From Arthrobacter stackebrandtii (lineage in GTDB: Bacteria; Actinomycetota; Actinomycetes; Actinomycetales; Micrococcaceae), in contig NZ_JAGIOI010000001.1 in the NCBI RefSeq assembly GCF_017876675.1, positions 2,666,001 through 2,730,000 of the forward strand: DNA of 64,000 nt. Reading direction: 5' to 3'. The position numbers and the translations under genes are program-made. Positions 14,573-23,539 of the stretch are shown in pieces. Within the stretch, counting starts at the first letter, position 1. Each line of letters begins with the position of its first letter. The notes beneath the pieces are model-generated. The model was not told the origin of the DNA and did not search any database. It worked only from the letters and a program-made list of their open reading frames with translations.

Positions 14573-14652
14573 TTGCTCAGCGGCCTGTCCAGTGGCGGGG
14601 GACAGGCCGCCGGCCCCTTGAATGGCAGCCGGGGAGGAGGGATGATTGCGCC

Positions 14653-15066
14653 ATGGATCCTCGCCTGAGTTTCGTCACCCTAGTTGTCCGCGACCTTCGC
14701 GCCAGCAGGCAGTTCTATATTGACGGCCTCGGCTGGCCGGTCGAGTTCGAGGAGGAAGGCGACGTTGTCATGGTGCGTGTCGCAGACAAGCTCATCTTGT
14801 CCCTGTGGCAGGAGGACAAGGCCGAAGCTGAGCTTGGCCCGATCGGCAGGGCAGCCGGAGCGATGCCTTTCACGCTGGCGCACAATGTTGGGACCGAGCC
14901 GGAGGTTGAGCGGGTGATTGCTGAAGCCAAACAAGCAGGTGCCACGGTCACTTCGGAGCCAGTCAAGCGTGAATGGGGCGGGTACTCAGGGTACTTTGCG
15001 GATCCCGACGGCTTCAGGTGGGAAGTTGCCTGCAATCCCGGGCCACTGGGGGAGTCGGTTCTCTGA
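14653..15066 (+). CDS. VOC-family protein (glyoxalase/bleomycin-resistance fold)
   Basis: A 137-residue vicinal-oxygen-chelate protein: paired beta-alpha-beta-beta-beta units with LSFVTLVVRDLRASRQFYID at the start and GYSGYFADPDGFRWEVACNP at the end, the latter holding the usual metal-site E and the D-P-D-G-x-x-x-E motif. Members include glyoxalases, dioxygenases and drug-binding proteins; the substrate is unknown. ATG 14653 is the first start consistent with the domain boundary. It stands 80 nt after the AraC-type gene. Confidence 0.82.
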   Translation: MDPRLSFVTLVVRDLRASRQFYIDGLGWPVEFEEEGDVVMVRVADKLILSLWQEDKAEAELGPIGRAAGAMPFTLAHNVGTEPEVERVIAEAKQAGATVTSEPVKREWGGYSGYFADPDGFRWEVACNPGPLGESVL

Positions 15067-15132
15067 GGGGTGCCTTTGCTAGAGGGCTGCTCCAACGAAT
15101 GCGGCGCCGCGCCGGGAGGCAGGTCCCCCTGC

Positions 15133-15615
15133 TCAGCGGATTGAATAGACCATGCCCATGCCCTCCGAGGCTACGGAGTTGCTGAAAGCTGCCGCGGCAC
15201 CCAGGTAGTGCTCAACGTAGCCGCGCCGGCCGTCCATGATGGTGGCCCAGTCGGGGGAGTGCAGGGGCAGGCAGTGCTGGTACAGCTCATGCAGGTCCGT
15301 TCCGGCCAGGTCGCCGGCGATGGCGCACACCTGCAGCGGGTCCAGCACCCGGTTGTACGGGCAAATCTCCCCATTGGCATATGTTGCAGCGCCACGCACC
15401 AGCTCAAAGGCGGGGCGTGGCGGGTCCTGGCCGTTCTCTCCCAGCAGCATCTGCAGGTCACGCCAGGCCTCGTCAAGGACCAGCGCTGTGGGGCAGCCGC
15501 CGGAAGGAACCCAAGACTCCCACAATTTTCCGTCATCCAGCAGCGCCCCCGGATTCACCAAGGCGTTTCCCACCATCAGCGCCGGCAGCGGCCGCGCAAA
15601 GTACCTGATTTTCAT
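15133..15615 (-). CDS. DUF1877-like protein
   Basis: A 160-residue protein resembling the YfbM/DUF1877 family: LVLDEAWRDLQMLLGE, then CPYNRVLDPLQVCAIAGDLA and a C-terminal helix ending in EGMGMVYSIR. Family function is unknown. It is a single gene transcribed opposite to both neighbours. Confidence 0.65.
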   Translation of the reverse strand: MKIRYFARPLPALMVGNALVNPGALLDDGKLWESWVPSGGCPTALVLDEAWRDLQMLLGENGQDPPRPAFELVRGAATYANGEICPYNRVLDPLQVCAIAGDLAGTDLHELYQHCLPLHSPDWATIMDGRRGYVEHYLGAAAAFSNSVASEGMGMVYSIR

Positions 15616-15707
15616 GAACCCATTTTTCCAGCGAACCGGAATTCCCGCTCAAAGTTATCCACAGCCCCGGAGGGGTATGCTCGCAACAGGAAACCCCTGG
15701 AGGAACC

Positions 15708-16220
15708 ATGCTTGGCCACGATGAAATTCCGCTGCCGCCAACAGCAGTTCTAGCCGCGGCACTGCTGCAGCGGCTCGCCCCGGAGACTGCCACGGCGGTG
15801 CCGCAGCGCCGGGCCGGGGCGGCGCTGCTGGCCGCAGGGTCCGGCGCGCTCCTGATGGGCACGCTGGCAGCCTTCCGGGGAGAAGGCACCACGGTGGATC
15901 CGACGGCGCCGCAACAGTCCAGCACCCTTGTCACCGCCGGTGCCAACCGCTTCACGCGCAACCCCATGTACCTGGGGATGGCGGGGCTGCTGGCCGCGCA
16001 CGCCGCGTGGCGGGGGTCGTGGCAGGCGTGGCTGCCGGTGGCCGCCTTCGTCGCAACCATGGACAGGTTCCAGATCCCGCGGGAGGAACGTGCCCTGCAG
16101 GAAAGATTCGGCAGGAGCTACACCGATTACTGCTCGGCGGTGCCGCGCTGGCTGGGGCCCGGCAAGACTAAGGCGGCCGGTCACGGGGCCATTCCGCAGC
16201 CGCTCAGCCAGGCCAGTTGA
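15708..16220 (+). CDS. Isoprenylcysteine carboxyl methyltransferase (ICMT)-family membrane protein
   Basis: A 170-residue polytopic protein with the ICMT/PEMT-type C-terminal core: TLVTAGANRFTRNPMYLGMA (cofactor loop R-N-P-x-Y) and EERALQERFGRSYTDYC (E-E-x-x-L-x-x-x-F-G-x-x-Y). Bacterial members bind S-adenosylmethionine and methylate unknown small substrates in the membrane. A GGAGG precedes ATG 15708. Its 3' end overlaps that of the convergent SDR gene by 17 nt. Confidence 0.85.
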   Translation: MLGHDEIPLPPTAVLAAALLQRLAPETATAVPQRRAGAALLAAGSGALLMGTLAAFRGEGTTVDPTAPQQSSTLVTAGANRFTRNPMYLGMAGLLAAHAAWRGSWQAWLPVAAFVATMDRFQIPREERALQERFGRSYTDYCSAVPRWLGPGKTKAAGHGAIPQPLSQAS

Positions 16221-17061
16221 AGTCCGTTCCCCGGCCATAGGAATCCCGTCGTGCCGCGTACGCCATGGCAGCATGCTCCGGGGCATCGCCGCCGATCAGC
16301 ACCCTCAGGGGGTGGCTGGGATCTGCCAGGTGCGCGATCAGCGCGTCTGCCGCCTCTCGCGGATCAGCATCGGTTGATGCAGCTTCGGGATCGGTGGCGG
16401 GCCAAGGGATCGCCGGGGTGCCGAACACTGCTGTGCGGAGCTCGTCGTACTCTGCCTTCGGGGCCGCAAACTGCATGCTCGATCCCGCCCAGTCTGTTGC
16501 GAATCCGCCAAGTTGGGCGATGGTCACGCGGATGCCGAACTGTGCGACCTCGGCAGACAGGGCTTCACTGAAACCTTCGAGTGCCCACTTGCCTGCGTTG
16601 TACAGCCCGAACGCCGGCATCGAGCCGATGGCGCCGACTGTCGAAACCTGGACGATGTCGCCTCCGCCCCGGGCCCGCAGGTGGGGGATTGCGGCTTGGG
16701 AAACCCACATGGCACCAAACAAGTTCAGGTCGAGATGGTCGCGTGCCTGTTGCTCGCTGACCTCTTCGAGAGCCCCGACGAAACCGGCGCCAGCGTTGTT
16801 GACCACAATGTCGAGTCCGTCGAAGGCCCGTGCCGCATCGTCGACCGCCGAGGCGACCGCGCCGGCATCCCGGACATCGAGCAGGATCTCCCGAACTGAG
16901 TTGGGGTATGCACGCTGCAGCTTCGCCATCGCTCCTGCCCGGCGGACCGTTCCCACGACGCGATCTCCATGCTCCAGGGCGGCCTGCGCAAATGCCCTGC
17001 CGAGCCCGCGGCCGGCGCCGGTGATGAGCCAGGTGCGGGAGGGGCGTGATGTATGGGTCAT
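16204..17061 (-). CDS. SDR-family oxidoreductase
   Basis: A 285-residue classical short-chain dehydrogenase/reductase. Visible are the NAD(P)-binding TGAGRGLG near residue 14, NNAG, the catalytic S in VSTVGAIGS and Y-x-x-x-K in LYNAGKWALEGF. Substrate unknown. ATG 17061 is chosen because it has GGAGGG upstream and places the nucleotide-binding motif at the expected position. It is divergent from a TetR gene 105 nt away, which probably controls it. Confidence 0.88.
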   Translation of the reverse strand: MTHTSRPSRTWLITGAGRGLGRAFAQAALEHGDRVVGTVRRAGAMAKLQRAYPNSVREILLDVRDAGAVASAVDDAARAFDGLDIVVNNAGAGFVGALEEVSEQQARDHLDLNLFGAMWVSQAAIPHLRARGGGDIVQVSTVGAIGSMPAFGLYNAGKWALEGFSEALSAEVAQFGIRVTIAQLGGFATDWAGSSMQFAAPKAEYDELRTAVFGTPAIPWPATDPEAASTDADPREAADALIAHLADPSHPLRVLIGGDAPEHAAMAYAARRDSYGRGTDFNWPG

Positions 17062-17123
17062 GCTCGGATTCCCTCCAATAAATACGGTTCGTTTCGTGAT
17101 CTTACTGCGGAATGGAAGGCTCC

Positions 17124-17155
17124 ACAAGACGGAGCGTCTCGTCTCGCTGTCTTGT
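17124..17155 (+). promoter_or_regulatory. Inverted-repeat operator in SDR-TetR divergent promoter
   Basis: ACAAGAC (17124-17130) and GTCTTGT (17149-17155) form a perfect inverted repeat, with the interior partly palindromic. It overlaps the -35/spacer zone of the tetR promoter (-10 TAAGCT at 17155-17160), so TetR autorepression and co-control of the SDR gene are likely. Confidence 0.5.
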
Positions 17156-17166
17156 AAGCTGGCACC

Positions 17167-17802
17167 ATGAATCACCTGAACTCCATGGAACCGGGACCCC
17201 GGCCTGTCACGCCGCCGGGCCCCGACGTGTCCCGGCGCAGCGGTCGAGCCCACAAGGCAATTCTTGCCGCCACACGCGAGCTGGTCGCAGAGGTGGGGTA
17301 CCAGCGGTTGACCATCGAGGGCATTGCGAGCGCCGCCGGCGTCGGAAAACAGACGATCTATCGCTGGTGGAGATCAAAGGCGGCCATACTTTTTGATGCG
17401 GTCCTTGACGCCAACTCCCAGGAGGACGGCTCCGTTGAACTGCCCAACACCGGAGACGTTGAGGCGGACCTGCGCCTGGTGCTCCGCGAGTCCGTCGCCG
17501 CAATGGTCGATCCGGACAACGACCGACTGCAGCGCGCGATCACCGCAGAGATACAGACGGACCTGGCAGTCGCCGGTGAACTGGTGCGCAGGCTGCTCCG
17601 GCCGCAGCTCGATGCGACGCAGGCACGCATTGCGGCAGGCATCCGTGACGGCCAGGTGGACGGTTCCGTGGATCCGGGGATGGTGGCCGAGTTGCTGTTC
17701 GGGCCGGTTTTTCACCGATGGCTGCTGCGAACTGGCGACTTGGACGATGCCTTTGCCGATGGCGTGCTCGACCTGGTGTTGACGGGAATCAGGCCCCGCT
17801 GA
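17167..17802 (+). CDS. TetR/AcrR-family regulator
   Basis: A 211-residue TetR-family repressor. The N-terminal HTH is HKAILAATRELVAEVGYQRL, TIEGIASAAGVGKQTIYRWW; the C-terminal ligand domain is of the TetR_C_16/33 type (QTDLAVAGELVRRLLRPQLD). The ATG follows a TAAGCT -10 by six bases, so translation is probably leaderless. Divergent from the SDR gene across a shared operator. Confidence 0.88.
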   Translation: MNHLNSMEPGPRPVTPPGPDVSRRSGRAHKAILAATRELVAEVGYQRLTIEGIASAAGVGKQTIYRWWRSKAAILFDAVLDANSQEDGSVELPNTGDVEADLRLVLRESVAAMVDPDNDRLQRAITAEIQTDLAVAGELVRRLLRPQLDATQARIAAGIRDGQVDGSVDPGMVAELLFGPVFHRWLLRTGDLDDAFADGVLDLVLTGIRPR

Positions 17803-18046
17803 CAAGTGGCCGGTTCCGCCGTGGGACCCAGCCGCTGGGCATGTCAAGGCTCTCAACCAATCGAGGGGATGAGCCCCAATCCCTTGGCGGCTGTTTTGGT
17901 GCCGAGGCCTGCCACGCCCGCCGGACGGGGCTCGACGGCGCCGCGGTGTCCGTCCACGACTGCCAAGGCAGCGCGCCATCCAGAAATGTGCTCCGATGGA
18001 TTTTGGCGGTATCCGCCAACCCTGCCGGGGCCGCGCCGCGGAATTC

Positions 18047-18421
18047 CTAGGCCTGCAGCGTCCGGAGCACGCAGAATTCGTTGCCTTCAGGATCGGCCAT
18101 GACCACCCAGGTCACGCCGTCGCCCTGGCCGATGTCCACGCGGGTGGCGCCAAGGGCTTCAAGCCGTGCCACCTCGGCGTCCTGGTCCTCGGGTCGCAGG
18201 TCAAGGTGGAGCCTGTTCTTCACGGCCTTTTCTTCGGGAACCCGCAGGAACAGGAGGTCCGGCAGGACCCCGAATTCGGGGCTGCCGGCAGGCGGCTGCA
18301 GTGCCACCTCGTCATCGTCGTCGTCCTCGACCACCTGCCAACCCAGGGCCTGGGCCCAAAATTCGGCGGTTTCCGCGGGCGTAAGGGAATCTACGGAGAC
18401 GTTTTCAATTCTCATGGCCAT
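18047..18421 (-). CDS. VOC-family protein (glyoxalase-like)
   Basis: A 124-residue single-domain VOC protein of the Glyoxalase_6 type: MRIENVSVDSLTPAETAEFW, LHLDLRPEDQDAEVARLEAL, and VMADPEGNEFCVL with the metal-site glutamate. Related to proteins of unknown substrate. ATG 18421 is preceded by CAGAAT and six bases, suggesting a leaderless start; an internal ATG lies two codons in. The 245 nt between tetR and this gene hold no recognisable feature. Confidence 0.83.
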   Translation of the reverse strand: MAMRIENVSVDSLTPAETAEFWAQALGWQVVEDDDDDEVALQPPAGSPEFGVLPDLLFLRVPEEKAVKNRLHLDLRPEDQDAEVARLEALGATRVDIGQGDGVTWVVMADPEGNEFCVLRTLQA

Positions 18422-18520
18422 TGGGCCATTCTGCCCCCCGGACCATCTCGTGGCCAGAGGCTGGGAGGGAAAATTGCCGTGTCAGGTGCCGCCGAGCCAA
18501 GCATGTGGAAGAGTTGCGCC

Positions 18521-19057
18521 ATGGACAAGAATGAAGCATCCACCCCCGAAGTCGCCGATGACCGGACGGGGCCGCCGTTCATGGGCGGGGACCGGGACTC
18601 CCTGGAAACGTGGCTGGAGTTCTACCGCCAGACACTGCCGTGGAAGGTGGGCGGGCTGGACGCCGAACAGTTGTGCCGTGCCGCCGTCCCGCCGTCCACC
18701 CTGACCCTGGCCGGGATCGTCCGACACCTGACCGACGTGGAACGCTACTGGTTTTCCAATGTAGTTGCGGGGACGCAGGAACCTGCCCGCTACCGGTCAG
18801 GGGACCCCGATGCTGATTTCACCGAATCCAGCGAGGCCACTGCCCTTGCCGATGTGCAGGCCTACACGGAAGAGCTTGACCGGGTTCGCGCCCACGCCGC
18901 CGGCGTGTTGGACCTGGATGCGCCGCTGGCCGGGCTCCGGCACGGGCAGGAAATCAACTTGCGCTGGGTGTACACGCACATGATCGAGGAGTACGCCCGC
19001 CATCTGGGGCATGCCGACCTGCTGCGCGAATGCATCGACGGGACCACCGGCTACTGA
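18521..19057 (+). CDS. DinB-fold DUF664 family protein
   Basis: A 178-residue four-helix-bundle protein of the DinB/DUF664 (mycothiol-dependent enzyme-like) group: LETWLEFYRQTLPWKVGGLD, LTLAGIVRHLTDVERYWFSN and WVYTHMIEEYARHLGHADLL carry the three histidines (H in RHL, THM, RHLGH) that bind a metal in DinB proteins. In actinobacteria such proteins include mycothiol-dependent isomerases and transferases; the reaction here is unknown. ATG 18521 has GGAAGAG upstream and is preferred to ATG 18503. Confidence 0.83.
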   Translation: MDKNEASTPEVADDRTGPPFMGGDRDSLETWLEFYRQTLPWKVGGLDAEQLCRAAVPPSTLTLAGIVRHLTDVERYWFSNVVAGTQEPARYRSGDPDADFTESSEATALADVQAYTEELDRVRAHAAGVLDLDAPLAGLRHGQEINLRWVYTHMIEEYARHLGHADLLRECIDGTTGY

Positions 19058-19350
19058 AGGAACACAGGAAAGCGGCGGGGCTGCATGCCATGGCCTGCAG
19101 AACTGCCGGCCAACGGCGCAACGGCGCAACGGCGGGAGCCGCCGTCGTGCATGGGATAAGGAAAGTCCCCATGGGCCGCGGAACAGGTGAGGCACCAGCC
19201 ACATTCATCCGTAAGGACAGGGACTTTTTCAGTTGGGCAGGGGTGCGCTGCGGTACTGTGGACAACAGACTTTTTTGCCGGGACAGCCGGGACGTGCAGG
19301 ACGCCGTCGACGTTCCGATACCCATTGACGCTTGAGAACCTGGAGGTGGA
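19058..19350. other. Intergenic region without gene
   Basis: 293 nt between the DinB-like gene and the binding-protein gene. Contains a short tandem GGCGCAAC repeat near 19108-19127. I see no convincing ORF, tRNA or terminator; the downstream gene's promoter must lie here but no good -35/-10 pair stands out. Confidence 0.5.
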
Positions 19351-21171
19351 ATGCGCCGCGGTCGCATTTCCAAAGTAGTGGCCACGGCCGTGGCAGCAGC
19401 ACTGGCCCTGGCGGCCTGCACGGGGACGCCCCCGGGACCGGACAAGAGCGCAACGGCTTCCGCAACAGCGTCCGGCGGCAACGTCACGGTGTTGGAATCG
19501 GCGCCGTTCACCTCCTTCAACGATGCCAGCGTCACGGGGAAATCGCTGACCAACACGCGCATCGCCTGGGCCACGCACACGGGGTTCAACACGGTGGATG
19601 ACGAATTGAAGATCGTCAAAAATGAGGACTTTGGCCGGTATGAAAAGGTCAAGGACGATCCGCTGACCATCAAGTACACGGTCAACGACGGCGTCCTGTG
19701 GTCCGACGGCGCACCGGTCACCGCCGATGACCTGCTCCTGCAGTGGGCGGCCATGTCCGGCTATTTCAACGATGCGACCCTGGATGAAAAGTTTGCCGTC
19801 ACGAGCGGCACCGCCTATTTCCACGTTGCGGGCGACACCGCCGGACTGGCCAAAACCGAACTGCCGGTCATCAGCAACGACCGCAAGACACTCACCCTGA
19901 CCTACACCACGCCGTTCTCCGACTGGGAAACCGCGCTGGGCTCCACCGTCACCATCCCCGCCCATATCGTGGCCGCCCGAGCCGGCCTGCCGGATGCCCC
20001 CGCCCTCAGCGCCCTGTTCGAGGAACTGCCCAAGGGGGACCCGGCCAAACCGGCCCCGCCGAACCCCACGCTGCGCAAGGTCGCCAATTTTTGGAACACC
20101 GGCTTCGACACCAACACCATGCCCGACCCCTCGCTGGCGCTGTCCAACGGCCCGTACCTGGTCAAGGGCATCACCGCCGGGAAGGAACTGGTGTTGACCC
20201 GCAACATGGACTTCGCCTGGGGCCCGGCACCCAAGCTGGACACGCTGACGGTCCACTATGAGGCAGACCCGGACAAGCAGGTGGCGGCGCTGAAGGACCA
20301 GACCGCGGACATCATCTCGCCCACGCCCTCCGCGGACAGGCTCACGGCGCTGTCGGAGCTCTCATCCAGCGGCGTACAGGTCCAGGAAAGCCTGGGCCTG
20401 GCCTTTGACCAGCTCGTGCTGAACTTCCAGGGCGTCCTTGCCGAGCAGGACCTGCGCACTGCGTTCCTCTACACAGTGCCCCGGCAGAAGATCGCCGAGG
20501 AGGTGGCCGTGCCGCTGGACCCCAACGCCCAGGTGCTCAATTCCTTCATGTTCCGGCCCGCCCAGGTCCCTTACAAGGAATCCGCAGGCAGCAACGGCAG
20601 CAACCAGTTCCCGGCAGACGGTGCCGCGGACGCCGCACCCGGCAAGACCAGCATGGACAAGGCAAAGAAGCTGCTCGACGGCGCCCGCCCCACCGTGCGC
20701 ATTCTCTACAACAAGGACGACGCCGACCGGGTCGCCGAATACTCCCTCATCGCCGCCGCGGCCACTGAAGCCGGCTTCAGTGTCACCGATGCCGGACGCG
20801 ACGCCACCCAATGGCTTTCGGCGCTGCACGACGGGGCGTTCGATGTTGCCCTGTACGGCTGGACGGCCCAGGCCTCCGGCTCCAGCCAGGTGCCGCAGAT
20901 CTACCGGACCGGGGCGGTCTCCAACCTCAACAACTTTTCCAACCCCGTGGTCGACCAGCTGACAGACGAGCTGGCCGTCAACCCCGACACCGCCAAGCAG
21001 AACGCGCTGAAAATGCAGCTGGACAAGCTGGTGTTTGAGGCTGGGTACGGCCTGCCGCTGTTCCAGCGTTCCGTCCTGAGCGCCACCGGAAAGCATGTTT
21101 CAGGTGTGGCTCCCTCGCCCCTGGAACTGGGACCGTGGCACAGCGTGTCGCAGTGGCAATACGCGGGATAG
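19351..21171 (+). CDS. ABC transporter family-5 substrate-binding lipoprotein (LpqW-like)
   Basis: A 606-residue secreted lipoprotein. The signal peptide ends in the lipobox LAAC (cysteine about residue 24), so it is anchored outside the membrane. The body is an SBP_bac_5 fold (VNDGVLWSDGAPVTADDLLL, then FRPAQVPYKESAG, VALYGWTAQASGS). There are no permease or ATPase genes next to it. It resembles the actinobacterial LpqW-type subgroup, which in mycobacteria influences lipoglycan synthesis rather than peptide uptake, so solute transport should not be assumed. GGAGGT lies upstream of the ATG. Confidence 0.82.
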   Translation: MRRGRISKVVATAVAAALALAACTGTPPGPDKSATASATASGGNVTVLESAPFTSFNDASVTGKSLTNTRIAWATHTGFNTVDDELKIVKNEDFGRYEKVKDDPLTIKYTVNDGVLWSDGAPVTADDLLLQWAAMSGYFNDATLDEKFAVTSGTAYFHVAGDTAGLAKTELPVISNDRKTLTLTYTTPFSDWETALGSTVTIPAHIVAARAGLPDAPALSALFEELPKGDPAKPAPPNPTLRKVANFWNTGFDTNTMPDPSLALSNGPYLVKGITAGKELVLTRNMDFAWGPAPKLDTLTVHYEADPDKQVAALKDQTADIISPTPSADRLTALSELSSSGVQVQESLGLAFDQLVLNFQGVLAEQDLRTAFLYTVPRQKIAEEVAVPLDPNAQVLNSFMFRPAQVPYKESAGSNGSNQFPADGAADAAPGKTSMDKAKKLLDGARPTVRILYNKDDADRVAEYSLIAAAATEAGFSVTDAGRDATQWLSALHDGAFDVALYGWTAQASGSSQVPQIYRTGAVSNLNNFSNPVVDQLTDELAVNPDTAKQNALKMQLDKLVFEAGYGLPLFQRSVLSATGKHVSGVAPSPLELGPWHSVSQWQYAG

Positions 21172-21323
21172 CCGCAGGGGCCGGACTGCCGGGGAGTTGT
21201 CCCCATGGCCGGGCCTGTGAATTCCCCGTAGCTTAAGGCTAAACAGCCACGGGCCTGACTGGGCTATGCATCGGTGTAGCCGGCCGGCAGGGACCGGGCC
21301 GCTGAGTGAATAGGAATCTTTGT

Positions 21324-22289
21324 GTGAACAACGGAATGCTTGGGGCCGATCCGGAACAGCTGCGTGACCTGGCCATGACGATGAGCCTGTCCGGCGAGGA
21401 CCTGTCCGGCACGGCCACAAACCTGCAGGAAGTTGTCTCTCGCCTGCGGTGGGTGGGCCACGACGCCGACAGCTTCCGGAACCGGTGGTCCTCCTACATG
21501 CGGCCCACGCTCCGCGCAGCCGGCGACGAGCTGGACCGGGTGTCCCGCAGGCTCATTGCCCAGGCTGAAGAACAGGAACGTGCCAGTTCCGACACCGGCG
21601 GGGGAGGCGCGCCCGCCGGCCCCGGCGGCGGGGGACCGCAGATCAGCAACCCGGACGACGGCGGCGGTGGGGACGGCTCAGGCGGTCCTGGCACCGATTC
21701 CGGCGGAGGCCCCCAAATCAGCAACCCGGGAGATTCGCCGACTGGCGAATCCCTGGACAATGCCTTCACCGATCCCGAGTATGTACCCGCGCCCGGCGGG
21801 ATCGAATGGCTCATGGACGACGTCCTGGGCTTCGGCGGCGGATCAGAAGCCCAGAATGCTGTGAACCAATCGAAGTTCGTGGCCGATGGTTTCTCCTTTG
21901 CGGATGAGTATTCAACTGCGGCCGGCGCCGCGGATGACGTCCTTGGCATGGGGGCGGACGTTGCAGGACAGGCATCCAAGTTCAGCAACGTGATGGACAT
22001 GGGCGGAAATGCCCTCAGCGTGGTGGGCGTCGGCCTGGGCGTGGCCGACATGGCATCAGGGATTGCATACGGAGACGGATTCCGGGTTGCAGACGGCGCC
22101 ATTTCCACGGCGCTGTCCGCCGCCGCCATTGCAGCCACAGCCACGGGCGTCGGCGCACCGGTGGGCATTGCCATTGGAGCAGTTGGACTCCTGTGGGGTG
22201 CGGCCTCCATGATCTCCGGCGACATTCCCGTGACCAAGCGCATCGCGGACGGAATAGGCTGGCTGGGAGGCCTGGTTGGCATCAAGTAA
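21324..22289 (+). CDS. WXG100-like protein with Gly-rich linker and hydrophobic C-terminus
   Basis: A 321-residue protein. The first 85 residues are helical with a W-x-G motif (RLRWVGHDADSFRNRW) as in WXG100 substrates of type VII secretion. A low-complexity Gly/Pro/Ser linker (about 90-150) contains a repeated GGGPQISNP. The C-terminal 100 residues are hydrophobic and alanine/glycine rich (LSVVGVGLGVADMASGIAYG, SAAAIAATATGVGAPVGIAI), possibly membrane-inserting. I chose GTG 21324 with AGGAA 7 nt upstream; GTG 21306 is the alternative. The layout (WXG head, linker, variable tail) resembles secreted polymorphic toxins, but no known toxin domain is recognised. The next two genes are likely partners. 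Confidence 0.7.
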   Translation: MNNGMLGADPEQLRDLAMTMSLSGEDLSGTATNLQEVVSRLRWVGHDADSFRNRWSSYMRPTLRAAGDELDRVSRRLIAQAEEQERASSDTGGGGAPAGPGGGGPQISNPDDGGGGDGSGGPGTDSGGGPQISNPGDSPTGESLDNAFTDPEYVPAPGGIEWLMDDVLGFGGGSEAQNAVNQSKFVADGFSFADEYSTAAGAADDVLGMGADVAGQASKFSNVMDMGGNALSVVGVGLGVADMASGIAYGDGFRVADGAISTALSAAAIAATATGVGAPVGIAIGAVGLLWGAASMISGDIPVTKRIADGIGWLGGLVGIK

Positions 22290-22362
22290 CCGCGGCCCGC
22301 AGCATCGGCACGCCGTCCCCATGAATCGCACAGCACAACACCCCAAGAACCTTGAGGAACCC

Positions 22363-23010
22363 ATGACCACTCCAGAACTCCCCGCCAGCGCCTACCGCAT
22401 CACCAGCCACGAAATCCTGGCGCTGCTCTCCTTCAACTCCGGCAACGAGATTGACCTCAGCCGCAAGGTCCTGAACCTGGCCGACCTCCCGGATGACAGC
22501 GACCTGGTGCGCGCAGGCATCAGCACCCTGAACGTCCGCGGGTCCGTCCGCCGTGACGGGGAAGAGATTGCGCTGCAGGGTGATGCCGAGATCATCGCCC
22601 GGATCCTCGCCAGCGGACACACCTGGTACCAGGTTGCCCGGGTGGGGCAGGACCAGTCGGCGCTGCCCACCTATGTGGTGGAATCCGTGGGTGCCAAGGC
22701 AGCCCTTCTGCTCCAGCCGCTGAGCGAGTACATCTGCGTGCCCCTGCGCGAAGACGCCGAGCTGCTCGAATTTGTCGGCCAGGTGGTTGACGGCACCGTG
22801 GCGGACGCCGAGAAGGTTGGCGGCGGCCTGGTGGTCTCCCAAAAGTGGGTCCTGGATGCCGAGCCCGTCGTCGCCAACCTCAAGGTGGAGCAGGGCAAGC
22901 CGACCCTCCTCGCGGCACTGCCCCTGGCCGACGACGGCCAGCTGACCGTGCGCGAACTTGAGGGCAGTCCCAGCGCGGCAGTCACGGCGGCCCTCAGCGG
23001 ACAGAATTGA
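22363..23010 (+). CDS. Uncharacterised protein in WXG module
   Basis: A 215-residue soluble protein that I do not recognise, beginning MTTPELPASAYRITSHEILA after GAGGAA. Predicted as mixed alpha/beta with no signal peptide or membrane segment. Its position between a WXG100-like protein and a small membrane protein suggests a chaperone (EspG-like), an immunity protein or a secretion accessory; sequence resemblance to EspG is too weak to claim. It overlaps the next gene by 4 nt. Confidence 0.65.
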   Translation: MTTPELPASAYRITSHEILALLSFNSGNEIDLSRKVLNLADLPDDSDLVRAGISTLNVRGSVRRDGEEIALQGDAEIIARILASGHTWYQVARVGQDQSALPTYVVESVGAKAALLLQPLSEYICVPLREDAELLEFVGQVVDGTVADAEKVGGGLVVSQKWVLDAEPVVANLKVEQGKPTLLAALPLADDGQLTVRELEGSPSAAVTAALSGQN

Positions 23011-23531
23011 GCCACCCGGTCCACCCCGGAGGCGGGCCGGGTGATTTCGACCGGCTCGCGCTCGGCTATGCGCAACGCAGGGTCGTCCTGGTTGCGGCGC
23101 TCCTTGGCGGGCTGTGCATCACCGTGGCCGGCGCAACGTGGGCGCTCAGTTCCGCAGCCTTGGGGGAGCCCCCCGGAAACGGGCTCACCATGGCACTTGT
23201 GGGACTCGGTGCAACCGCCCTCGGCTGGCTGGCAACAGCCGGGCTGCGGTTCACCGGCAAGGAGCCCAAGACAGTCGACGGCAACGCCCGGGCGGACCGT
23301 ATGTCCGGCAACCGGGTCATCAGCGGCTGGATCGCGTTCGGACTGGTCTTTGCAGCGTGCCTGGCAGCCTTCTTCCTTGCCCCGCGTGGTCAGGAACCAG
23401 ACGTTGTGGCCCTGCTCCTGATGATGGCATCATTCCCTGTGGTCCTCCTCCTGGGGTTCTACCGGATCCGTTGGATCATGCGCAGCCGCAGTGAACTGTA
23501 TGCGCGCTGGCTGGCGAAGCACCCCGGCTGA
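23007..23531 (+). CDS. Small four-span membrane protein in WXG module
   Basis: A 174-residue membrane protein starting at TTG 23007, which overlaps the preceding stop (TTGA). Hydrophobic spans are at about residues 26-50 (VVLVAALLGGLCITVAGATW), 62-82, 105-127 (VISGWIAFGLVFAACLAAFF) and 134-154. No known domain. Translational coupling puts it in the same operon as the two upstream genes. It could be an immunity or anchoring component. A strong terminator follows at 23540. Confidence 0.65.
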   Translation: MSHPVHPGGGPGDFDRLALGYAQRRVVLVAALLGGLCITVAGATWALSSAALGEPPGNGLTMALVGLGATALGWLATAGLRFTGKEPKTVDGNARADRMSGNRVISGWIAFGLVFAACLAAFFLAPRGQEPDVVALLLMMASFPVVLLLGFYRIRWIMRSRSELYARWLAKHPG

Positions 23532-23539
23532 CTCTCCCC

